This document shows, one piece after another, positions 25,052 to 31,420 of a stretch of 31,420 nt of DNA (position 1 is the stretch's first letter; every line of letters starts with the position of its first letter). The translations under genes and the position numbers were made by a program. Under the pieces are notes generated by a model that was given only the letters and a program-made list of their open reading frames with translations, had not been told where the DNA came from and made no database searches. The stretch comes from CAZQXD01 sp964597315 (GTDB lineage: Bacteria; Pseudomonadota; Gammaproteobacteria; Competibacterales; Competibacteraceae), in contig CAZQXD010000051.1 in assembly GCA_964597315.1 (NCBI GenBank), positions 1 to 31,420 of the forward strand, written 5' to 3'.

Positions 25052-25179
25052 GGGGGTGAGTCCTCTACGGGAAACAGCGTCCTCTCACTCAAAGCATGTA
25101 GGTGATCGGCGCGAAATCAAGCGCCGTCCCCGTGCCCTCGGCACACCTGCCCGGCTGTATTTCACAGATACCCAGCTTC

Positions 25180-25193
25180 TTGATCCATGTCAA
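25180..25193. promoter_or_regulatory. Dnr/FNR-type box upstream of the Fe-S/norD operon
   Basis: TTGATCCATGTCAA is a near-perfect TTGAT-N4-ATCAA-class site with one asymmetric position. Its centre is 64 bp before the ATG at 25251. If it activates from -41.5, transcription starts near 25228, between the alternative ATG at 25218 and the chosen ATG at 25251, which supports the latter. It matches the second box at 29213-29226 and the regulator encoded at 28447-29151. Confidence 0.72.
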
Positions 25194-25250
25194 TGACCTA
25201 AGCCGCTCCCAAGTCCCATGCTGGGAAGCGTCCCAAACCATCGACCGATC

Positions 25251-26201
25251 ATGCGCCAGACTGCTCGCCTATTGACCCGCGCCGGGTTTTTCCTGTTGTT
25301 CGTCCTGGCTCCGCCCTTGGATATTTTCCGCTTGGATTTGAACCTGGGCCATTTCATCCTATTCGGCCAGAACTGGACCCTGGGGCTGGAGCCGTTTTTG
25401 CGGGGCGAGGCCAGTTCACTGGAGGCGGTGTGGGCTATGTTCTGGCGGGGCCTGTTGCCGCTGCTGGCCCTGGTGGGGGGCGGGCTGTGGCTGGCCTGGA
25501 AATATGGCCGGCTGTATTGCGGCTGGCTGTGCCCCCATTTTTCGGCGGTGGAAACCATTAATAATCTGATGCGCCGGGCTTCCGGCAAGCCCACCCTCTG
25601 GGAGCGCCAGCCTCTGCCGACGCGCCGGGCCGATGGTGGGCGCTGGGTCGTGAGTCGGCGCTGGTGGCCCCTGGTGGGGCTGGCGGTAGCGGGATTCGCC
25701 TTTCTGTGGGCCTTGACCCTACTCACCTATCTGGTCACTCCCATCGAGGTCTACCATAATCTGCTGGCCGGAGAGCTGACTCGCTTCCAGGGTCTGTTCC
25801 TGGGGGCGGCTACCCTGGCCCTGGCTCTGGAGTTCACCCTGGCCCGGCATCTATTCTGCCGCTATGGTTGCGCCGTGGGGTTGTTCCAGAGCTATGCTTG
25901 GATGGCCAACCCCAAGGCCCTGGTGGTGGGCTTCGATACCAAACGGGCAGCCGAGTGCGCCGCTTGTTTCTCCGCCTGCGATCATGCCTGCCCCATGCGC
26001 CTGCCGCCCCGGGCCATCAAGCGCAAGATGTTCGCCTGCACCCAATGCACGCTGTGCATCGGCGCCTGCGAAACCGTGCAAAAGAATAATCCCCGAGGGC
26101 CATTGCTGCGTTGGGTACAAGGGGAGGCGGCCCGGGCGGTGTCCGACCGGGAGCCGGGAACGCGCCTCTCCCAACGGCGCCGACCGGTGGTGGAAGGCTA
26201 A
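25251..26201 (+). CDS. Membrane 2[4Fe-4S] protein, NosR/NapH/CcoG-like, in the norD operon
   Basis: The 316-residue protein has about four TM segments (about 12-28, 65-84, 138-163, 180-197) and a cytoplasmic C-terminal ferredoxin domain. Cysteines follow NosR/NapH-type patterns: Cys90-x3-Cys94-Pro, Cys203-x3-Cys207, then Cys236-x2-239-x3-243-x3-247-Pro and Cys263-x2-266-x2-269-x3-273, giving two probable [4Fe-4S] clusters. Relatives pass electrons across the membrane or aid maturation of copper and heme enzymes. Placement 3 bases before norD, under a Dnr box, points to nitric oxide metabolism. It may supply electrons or help assemble nitric oxide reductase. No periplasmic flavin domain precedes it, so it is not full NosR. 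The ribosome site is weak. Confidence 0.85.
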   Translation: MRQTARLLTRAGFFLLFVLAPPLDIFRLDLNLGHFILFGQNWTLGLEPFLRGEASSLEAVWAMFWRGLLPLLALVGGGLWLAWKYGRLYCGWLCPHFSAVETINNLMRRASGKPTLWERQPLPTRRADGGRWVVSRRWWPLVGLAVAGFAFLWALTLLTYLVTPIEVYHNLLAGELTRFQGLFLGAATLALALEFTLARHLFCRYGCAVGLFQSYAWMANPKALVVGFDTKRAAECAACFSACDHACPMRLPPRAIKRKMFACTQCTLCIGACETVQKNNPRGPLLRWVQGEAARAVSDREPGTRLSQRRRPVVEG

Positions 26202-26204
26202 ACC

Positions 26205-28037
26205 ATGGAAGAACAGGTAGGCCAGTTCTGGCACCGGCTGATTACCCGTGCCGCCCGGGCCGACTACCCGCAAGCGGCGGTGACCCTCGGGGAAATGGAG
26301 CGGTCAGTGGGAGTGCTGTTCCGGGCTTTGGGGGGCGATGGTGGCTTGCGAGTGGAAAATGCCACCGCCGTGGAGCATGGCGCCCGTCGTTCCTGGCTGG
26401 CCCGGGTGGCTGGCGCCCAGCAGCGGGTGGAACTGGGCTGGCGGGACCGGGAGACCCTGCGCTTACCGGCGCGGCTGGCCCTGTTTCCGAAACGTTCCCT
26501 GAACCGGGACCTGTATCTGTGGCTGGCGGCCCTGGCGGCGGTGGGCGAGGCGGGCGGCGACTGGTTCGCCGCCAATCAGGCCCAGAGCCGCGCCGTGCTG
26601 GAACGCTGGCCGGGGCTGGCGAAGCGCTACCAGCGGCTGGCGGCGGCCCATTTGGCTCAGCGCCCAGACCCGGCCCGGCTACCCGCCGCCGAGGCCGCCG
26701 CCGAGCGGGCAATCCGCCAGGCCCTGGTCGAACCGGCTCGTGTAGCCACCTTGCCCCCCGCGCCTCGGCCACCCCAGCCGGTGCCCCTGTGGTTGAATCC
26801 GGCGCCACCCCGGCCCTTGGACAAGCGCCTTGCCCCAGCTGCCGATATGGAATCGGAACCGGAACCGGAAGCCAGGACCAGTCAGGAACTGGAAGGGGGG
26901 CGCCGCCAGGCCGAGCGGGTGGACGAGCCAGACGGTCGTCGGGGGCTGTTGGTGTTCCGTCTGGAAAGCCTGTTCAGTTGGAGCGAATACGTCAAGGTGG
27001 ACCGGCCCACGGAGGAGGATGAGGACATTGACGCCGCCAAGGTGGCTGACGACCTGGAAGTCATCAGTGTTTCCCAAGGGGGCAAAAGCCTGCGTTCCCG
27101 GTTGCGCTTCGATCTGGACCTGCCAGCGGCGGAGCATGACGACACGCCCCTGGGAGAGGGGTTGCCGTTTCCAGAATGGGATTGGCGGAAGGGCGTCCTG
27201 CGCCCCGATTACTGTCGGGTTCAGCCCATGGTGGCCCGGGAGGCGGCGCCCTGCGCCCTGCCTGTCCATTTGCGCCGACCGGCGGCCCGGCTGCGTCGGC
27301 AGTTCCAGGCCCTGGCCCCGGTGCGAACCTGGCGCCGGGGCCAGCCCGACGGCAGCGATGTGGACCTGGACGCCTGGCTGGCCCAGGCTGCCGACCGCCG
27401 CCGGGGGCAGGGCGGTGGGGAGCAAAACCTGTACCGGGAGTTCCGGGGCGGCCACCGGGACCTGGCCTGTCTGTTGTTAGCAGACCTGTCCCTGTCCACG
27501 GACACCTGGGTGAATGACCAGGACCGGGTCATCGACGTGATCCGGGACAGCCTGTTTCTATTCGCCGAGGCCCTGTCCGCCACCGCCGACCGGTTCGCCC
27601 TGTATGGGTTTTCGTCCCGCCGCCGGAGCCATGTGCGGGTGCATACCCTCAAGACTTTCGAGGAGGACTACACCGACCCAGCGCGGGGGCGCATCCAGGC
27701 CATGCGCCCCGGCTACTACACCCGCATGGGCGCCGCCGTGCGCTATGCCACGGACATTTTAGCCCGACAGCGGGCCGGGCAGCGGCTGCTGATCCTGCTG
27801 ACCGACGGCAAGCCCAACGATCTAGACTGCTACGAGGGCCGCTATGGGGTGGAGGACACCCGAGTCAGCCTGATCGAGGCCCGCCGGGCCGGCCTGTTGC
27901 CATTCTGCGTCACCATCGACCAGCAAGCCCGGGCCTATCTGCCCTATCTGTTCGGTAATGGCGGATATGTGGTGATCCGCAATCCCCTGGAATTGCCCCG
28001 GCGGCTGCCCCTGCTCTATGCCCGGCTCAGCCGCTGA
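26205..28037 (+). CDS. norD: NorD-like nitric oxide reductase activation protein (VWA domain)
   Basis: The 610-residue protein has a variable N-terminal region with a Pro- and Glu-rich linker (about 185-245) and a C-terminal von Willebrand A domain. The metal site is complete: Asp427-x-Ser429-x-Ser431 in ADLSLST, Thr506 in YYTRMG and Asp534 in TDGKPND. NorD works with the MoxR-type AAA+ ATPase NorQ to insert or activate the iron site of nitric oxide reductase NorCB. Its relative CbbO activates Rubisco. No norQ, norC, norB or cbb gene is in the window, so the partner must be elsewhere. The Dnr box and NnrS nearby favour NorD over CbbO. It starts 3 bases after the Fe-S gene and ends 16 bases before sirB2. 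Confidence 0.88.
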   Translation: MEEQVGQFWHRLITRAARADYPQAAVTLGEMERSVGVLFRALGGDGGLRVENATAVEHGARRSWLARVAGAQQRVELGWRDRETLRLPARLALFPKRSLNRDLYLWLAALAAVGEAGGDWFAANQAQSRAVLERWPGLAKRYQRLAAAHLAQRPDPARLPAAEAAAERAIRQALVEPARVATLPPAPRPPQPVPLWLNPAPPRPLDKRLAPAADMESEPEPEARTSQELEGGRRQAERVDEPDGRRGLLVFRLESLFSWSEYVKVDRPTEEDEDIDAAKVADDLEVISVSQGGKSLRSRLRFDLDLPAAEHDDTPLGEGLPFPEWDWRKGVLRPDYCRVQPMVAREAAPCALPVHLRRPAARLRRQFQALAPVRTWRRGQPDGSDVDLDAWLAQAADRRRGQGGGEQNLYREFRGGHRDLACLLLADLSLSTDTWVNDQDRVIDVIRDSLFLFAEALSATADRFALYGFSSRRRSHVRVHTLKTFEEDYTDPARGRIQAMRPGYYTRMGAAVRYATDILARQRAGQRLLILLTDGKPNDLDCYEGRYGVEDTRVSLIEARRAGLLPFCVTIDQQARAYLPYLFGNGGYVVIRNPLELPRRLPLLYARLSR

Positions 28038-28053
28038 CGGACGAGGCGCCCCC

Positions 28054-28443
28054 ATGGCCGACTATTACTGGACACTTAGGCATATCCATATCACCGCCGT
28101 GGCCCTCAGCCTGTCTTTGTTTGTGTTGCGGGGGCTGTGGATGCTGGCGGACTCGCCTCGGTTACGCCAGCCCTGGGCGCGGGTGGCGCCCCATGTCATC
28201 GACACGGTGTTGCTGGCCAGCGCCGTCGCCCTGACCCTGATCATCCACCAGTATCCTTTCGTGGACGCCTGGCTTACCGCCAAGGTGCTGGGACTGCTGG
28301 CCTATATCGGCCTGGGGACGGTCGCCCTCAAGCGGGGGCGCCGCAAGCGGGTGCGGATGACGGCTTTCCTGGGGGCCTTGCTGGTGTTCGGGTATATGGT
28401 CGGCGCCGCGCTTCGGCATAGCCCCTGGGGGTGGATTGGCTGA
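28054..28443 (+). CDS. SirB2-family membrane protein
   Basis: The 129-residue protein begins MADYYWTLRHIHITAVALSLSLFVLRGLWML and has four hydrophobic helices (about 10-28, 45-63, 71-88, 103-121), the layout of the SirB family. Conserved His residues (HIHIT, APHVIDT, IIHQYP) could bind heme or a metal. SirB was named for an effect on Salmonella invasion genes, but its biochemical role is unknown. It lies last in the Fe-S/norD operon with a GAGG site before the ATG, tying it to nitric oxide metabolism here. The stop is 3 bases from the convergent stop of the Crp/Fnr gene. Confidence 0.88.
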   Translation: MADYYWTLRHIHITAVALSLSLFVLRGLWMLADSPRLRQPWARVAPHVIDTVLLASAVALTLIIHQYPFVDAWLTAKVLGLLAYIGLGTVALKRGRRKRVRMTAFLGALLVFGYMVGAALRHSPWGWIG

Positions 28444-28446
28444 AGC

Positions 28447-29151
28447 TCAATACGCTGCCTGGCGCAACCGCACCGGGTCCCGCACCCAGATGTCGCGACC
28501 CTTGATGCCGATAATTTCTTCCCGGACCAAGTCGTGGAGTATCCGTGATAGGGTTTCCGGGGTGACGGACAGCCAAGAGGCCACCACACTTTTGGCGGCG
28601 GGTAGGTGCAAAGTTACCGGATCACCGCTGCGATTCGGCAGGCACTCGATCAGATACCCTAGCACCCGCAGCCGAGCGTTCTTGAGGGTCAGGGCGTCAA
28701 TCTCATTGATCCGGGCATGGAGCCGCATGCTCATATCCCCCAGCAACGTCATGCACAACCCGGTGGACTCCCGTAATAGTTCCAGGAAAGTGCCGTTATG
28801 GAAAGCGCAGATTCGGACCGGGGACAGGGCGGCGGCGTTCAGGGGATAATGTTGGGTTTCCAGGAACATTACCCCTTCTGCGAAGATCTCCTCGGGACCC
28901 ACTAGCAGGATCACCTTTTCACGACCCTCGTGGCTGGCGCGGTAGAGCTTGATCCGACCATCCAACACCAGATAAAACCGCTCCGCCCGCTGGCCTTCAA
29001 AAAAGAGGTGTTCCTCGGCGTCCAGTTCCAGAACCAGCATGCTGGCGAGGACCCTTTCCAACTGAGGCGCGGTTAAGGGAGCGAACAACGAAGTGCGCTG
29101 CAATATACGGCTGACCGTTTCTCTCAGGGATGTTAGGGCAAGTTGTTTCAT
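28447..29151 (-). CDS. dnr: Dnr-type Crp/Fnr transcriptional regulator
   Basis: The 234-residue protein has an N-terminal cyclic-nucleotide-like sensor domain (about residues 20-145, with HLFFEGQRAERFYLVLDGRIKLY) and a C-terminal winged helix (about 155-225). The recognition helix carries Glu199-x2-Ser202-Arg203, the E-x2-S-R pattern by which FNR and DNR read TTGAT-type half-sites. The N-terminal cysteine cluster of FNR is missing, so it is not an oxygen-sensing Fe-S protein. Dnr proteins sense NO, in known cases through heme. Palindromic targets occur at 25180-25193 and 29213-29226. A TTGAT half-site (29203-29207) and a TATTTA -10 (29170-29175) lie before its own start, so autoregulation is possible. 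Confidence 0.9.
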   Translation of the reverse strand: MKQLALTSLRETVSRILQRTSLFAPLTAPQLERVLASMLVLELDAEEHLFFEGQRAERFYLVLDGRIKLYRASHEGREKVILLVGPEEIFAEGVMFLETQHYPLNAAALSPVRICAFHNGTFLELLRESTGLCMTLLGDMSMRLHARINEIDALTLKNARLRVLGYLIECLPNRSGDPVTLHLPAAKSVVASWLSVTPETLSRILHDLVREEIIGIKGRDIWVRDPVRLRQAAY

Positions 29152-29212
29152 GGAGTCGTTTGCTGTGGATAAATAGGCGCCATTTTCGAGAAGCTAGCAC
29201 GAATCAAGGCAT

Positions 29213-29226
29213 TTGACCCGGGTCAA
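29213..29226. promoter_or_regulatory. Dnr/FNR-type box between dnr and nnrS
   Basis: TTGACCCGGGTCAA is a perfect 14-bp palindrome of the TTGAC-N4-GTCAA class. Its centre is 73.5 bp upstream of the nnrS ATG at 29293. A TACTAC -10 candidate at 29252-29257 gives a start near 29261-29264, so the box sits close to -41.5, the classical activator position. It also lies 62 bases before the divergent dnr start. Confidence 0.82.
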
Positions 29227-29292
29227 GGCGGGGCGGAGGGGGGATTTGTTGTACTACCTTCCCCGGCAACGTCCTGTCGTTCGGAGGCATGA

Positions 29293-30540
29293 ATGGCGCG
29301 TTTAAAAGCTGCTCTAATCCAGAAGTGGCGGATTTTGTCCTCCGCCCCTCATCGTATGATGTTTTTCGGCGGGGTGCTGGAATTGTTGATGGCCCTGGCT
29401 TTCTGGTCCGTGGAACTCATGGGCCGCTACACGCCGCTCTGGCCACCGATTACGTTTAGCCTGCCCACCACCCAGGTCCATGCCTTCACTCTGTTGTACG
29501 GACCTTTTCAGTTTTTCATCTTCGGCTTTTTGATGACCACGTATCCCCGCTGGATGAACGGTCGTGAACTCAGCCCGCATCGCTATGTTCCGATTTTTCC
29601 ATTACTGCTGGGAGGCATGTTGTTATTCTGGGCGGGGGCCTTCGGCGCTCCCTGGGTGAGCGGGATGGGGGTGCTGGTGATGCTGGTAGGCTGGGGCCGG
29701 GGACTGGGTATATTGTATCAGGTATACCGGGAGGCCCCGTCCGGGGGGGACAGGCGTCACGAGACGCTGCTGAATATCGCTTTGGCCGGGGGATGGCTAG
29801 GGACGCTGGCCTTCGGACTGGGGATAGTGACCGATAGTCAGCGGCTGACGGATTTGGCGGTACAGGCAGGCATTTGGCTGTATCTATTGCCGGTGTTTGT
29901 CACCGTCTGCCATCGCATGATTCCCTTTTTTGGCAGTTGTGTGCTGCCCGGCTACCGGGTAGTCAAGCCGGTTTGGAGCCTGCCTTTGTTGGTGATCTGC
30001 GCGGCGGGTCATTTTCTGCTGATGGCGCTGGAACTGCGGGCTTGGCTGTTTCTGACCGACGCGCCCCTGGCTTTTCTGGCCATTCACCACAGCCTGCGCT
30101 GGAATCCGCGCCGCGCCCTTGGCGTGCGGCTGTTGGCGGTGCTGCATATTGCCTTTGCCTGGTTGGGCCTGGCCATGACGCTATACACGGTGCAAAGCCT
30201 GGCGCTGCTATTGGCTGGACGGCCAATCCTTGGACAAGCGCCTCTGCATAGTCTGACTATCGGGTTTTTCCTGGCCATGGTGGTGGGTATGGTCACCCGG
30301 GTGACCCTGGGCCATTCCGGGCGCCAATTATTCGCTGACCGATATACCTGGATCTGCTTTATGGGTGTCAACGCCGCAGCCCTGGCCCGGCTGGCCGCCG
30401 AGCTACCCGGCGTTTACGGCATTGCCGGGGTGAGCATGAACCTGGTGGCCGTGAGCCTGGGACTGGTGTTTTTGACGGCCTGGGCGGGCCGTTACGCGCC
30501 CCTTTATCTACGCCCCCGCGCCGACGGGCGGCCCGGCTGA
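29293..30540 (+). CDS. nnrS: NnrS family membrane protein
   Basis: The 415-residue protein has about twelve hydrophobic helices and family stretches PHRMMFFGGVLELLMALAFWS, LYGPFQFFIFGFLMTTYPRWM and HRMIPFFGSC. NnrS is a heme- and copper-containing membrane protein controlled by NO regulators and involved in resistance to nitrosative stress. His21, His63, His206 and further conserved His residues are candidate ligands. A GGAGG site precedes the ATG. A perfect Dnr-type box lies upstream. Its 3' end is 6 bases from the convergent DUF6763-like gene. Confidence 0.94.
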   Translation: MARLKAALIQKWRILSSAPHRMMFFGGVLELLMALAFWSVELMGRYTPLWPPITFSLPTTQVHAFTLLYGPFQFFIFGFLMTTYPRWMNGRELSPHRYVPIFPLLLGGMLLFWAGAFGAPWVSGMGVLVMLVGWGRGLGILYQVYREAPSGGDRRHETLLNIALAGGWLGTLAFGLGIVTDSQRLTDLAVQAGIWLYLLPVFVTVCHRMIPFFGSCVLPGYRVVKPVWSLPLLVICAAGHFLLMALELRAWLFLTDAPLAFLAIHHSLRWNPRRALGVRLLAVLHIAFAWLGLAMTLYTVQSLALLLAGRPILGQAPLHSLTIGFFLAMVVGMVTRVTLGHSGRQLFADRYTWICFMGVNAAALARLAAELPGVYGIAGVSMNLVAVSLGLVFLTAWAGRYAPLYLRPRADGRPG

Positions 30541-30546
30541 GGCGAC

Positions 30547-30837
30547 TTAGCTCAGACGGTCCAGAGGGTCTGGGGCATCGTGGCGGCCAGCGGGCAGATC
30601 GCCGTCCCCCAACTCCCTTCGTTCCAAGTCGTCGAACGGTCCCGACCAGTCCTCCGGCGGCTCGCTAAATTCCAGCACCAGGCTGTTCCAGGTCTCCATG
30701 TCCAGCTCCTCCACCTCGCCGTCGAAGTGTTGGATCTCCACGGTCTGGGTGCGCTCATCCACCGCCACCACCTCGAAGCGGGCTCGGGACTCCAGATTGT
30801 GATACCAGTTGTCAATGATCGGGTCCAAATCGCCCAT
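30547..30837 (-). CDS. Small acidic protein, DUF6763-like
   Basis: The 96-residue protein opens GDLDPIIDNWYHNLESRARFEVVAVDE and continues with TVEIQHFDGEVEELDMETW, then an acidic EPPEDWSGPFDD segment. This pattern recalls the DUF6763 family of gammaproteobacteria, whose role is unknown. It is cytosolic, very acidic and without cysteine. The start at 30837 has GGAGA at good spacing. A Met at 30849 is also in frame but lacks a site. It is divergent from the eIF-2B-like gene with an 83-base gap. Confidence 0.78.
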   Translation of the reverse strand: MGDLDPIIDNWYHNLESRARFEVVAVDERTQTVEIQHFDGEVEELDMETWNSLVLEFSEPPEDWSGPFDDLERRELGDGDLPAGRHDAPDPLDRLS

Positions 30838-30920
30838 GATGTTCTCCATGGATCTGTGCCTATACTCAACAAAGCTAGCAAAGCCTACGCTGTTCAGGCG
30901 GTTTTTTTGGGACTATAGCC

Positions 30921-31420
30921 ATGAGCGACCCGGATTTTGACAGCCATCTTCGGAATATTCTTCAGGATCGGGAGCATGGGGCCAGTGAGCTGGCCCGGCG
31001 CTGTCTGACCCTACTGGCCGAGATCGCGGAGCATGCCCCGGCGGACGATAGCCACGGGCTGCGGGCGCTTCTGGACCACCAGGCTGGACGATTGGCCGAG
31101 GCGCGCCCAAGCATGGCTCCGGTGGGCAATCTGTTAGAGCGCTGGCGCCATGAACTGGCCCGGCGGGCCAATGAAAACGACCTGAGCTTGTGGCGCCGCC
31201 AGGCCGCCGCTGTGGCCCGGGAACTGGCCGCCGCCTCGCTGCGGGCGGTGGATGACCTCTCGGCCCATGGGGCGGCGTTGCTGGGACCGGGGCGGACGAT
31301 CATGACCCACAGCCTGAGTTCCACCGTGCTGGCCGTGTTTCGGGCGCTCAAGGACAGCGGCCTTGAAGTCATCGTCACTGAATCTCGCCCCCTGTGCGAA
31401 GGACGACGCCTCGCGGAGCA
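30921..31420 (+). CDS. eIF-2B alpha/beta/delta-like protein (N-terminal part, cut by window edge)
   Basis: ATG at 30921 opens a frame that runs off the window after about 166 codons. The first 90 residues are helical, as in the N-terminal domain of the eIF-2B/MtnA/ribose-1,5-bisphosphate isomerase superfamily. The Rossmann-like part begins IMTHSLSSTVLAVFRALKDSG and VIVTESRPLCEGRRLAE, a family-typical motif in which Ser, Arg and Glu contact sugar phosphate. Bacterial members include sugar-phosphate isomerases. Which reaction applies here cannot be told from the fragment. The ribosome site is weak. Confidence 0.8.
   Translation, partial: MSDPDFDSHLRNILQDREHGASELARRCLTLLAEIAEHAPADDSHGLRALLDHQAGRLAEARPSMAPVGNLLERWRHELARRANENDLSLWRRQAAAVARELAAASLRAVDDLSAHGAALLGPGRTIMTHSLSSTVLAVFRALKDSGLEVIVTESRPLCEGRRLAE

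Noticed and set aside
26205..28037. CbbO (Rubisco activase subunit) as an alternative to NorD
   Set aside because: The VWA domain fits both, but there is no cbb gene nearby, and the Dnr box, Dnr regulator and NnrS place it in NO metabolism.

Overview
The window is GC-rich, densely packed bacterial chromosome. Several points suggest a gammaproteobacterium, perhaps near the Chromatiales or other sulfur or denitrifying lineages: the tesA/ybbA/ybbP arrangement known from E. coli, a pcm-like methyltransferase next to tolC, an E. coli-type PAPS reductase, and a NnrS/NorD/Dnr nitric-oxide cluster. No species call is justified. I saw no tRNA, rRNA, CRISPR array, insertion sequence or phage gene. The window looks like ordinary core and accessory chromosome.

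Layout. (1) 1-2985, minus strand: a TRAP dicarboxylate-type transporter dctP-dctQ-dctM (dctM cut by the window edge). A near-perfect sigma-54 promoter precedes it, with two tandem enhancer-like dyads further upstream. (2) 3166-5019, minus: a GspA/ExeA-like AAA+ membrane protein with C-terminal TPR-like repeats. (3) 5266-6558, plus: a GT4 glycosyltransferase. (4) 6602-14849: tesA (minus) diverges from a long plus-strand run of ybbA-ybbP ABC transporter, small lipoprotein, S9 peptidase, VOC protein, nucleotidyltransferase and EcsC-family protein. (5) 14846-16548, minus: a LysR regulator and a TupC-type orphan ABC ATPase. The regulator diverges from azoR-pirin (16654-18111), followed by an amidase (18172-19854). 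(6) 19861-23169, minus: tolC, pcm-like methyltransferase and an orphan NMT1/ThiY-like binding protein. (7) cysH (plus) and an unrecognised 256-residue protein (minus) face each other. (8) 25180-30540: a nitric-oxide cluster made of a polyferredoxin-like membrane protein, NorD, SirB2, a Dnr-type Crp/Fnr regulator and NnrS. (9) 30547-31420: a DUF6763-like small protein diverges from the start of an eIF-2B-like protein (cut by the edge).

How it works together. The most informative region is 25180-30540. Two palindromes of the Dnr/FNR class, TTGAT-N4-GTCAA (25180-25193) and TTGAC-N4-GTCAA (29213-29226), lie upstream of the Fe-S/norD operon and of nnrS. A regulator with the matching E-x2-S-R recognition helix is encoded between them. 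This looks like a small self-contained NO-responsive regulon. The nitric oxide reductase genes norCB and norQ are absent from the window, so the membrane Fe-S protein and SirB2 are the least explained partners. The second clear regulatory unit is the dct operon: sigma-54 promoter, enhancer dyads, and a strong hairpin between dctP and dctQ that forms its full stem only in the transcribed strand.
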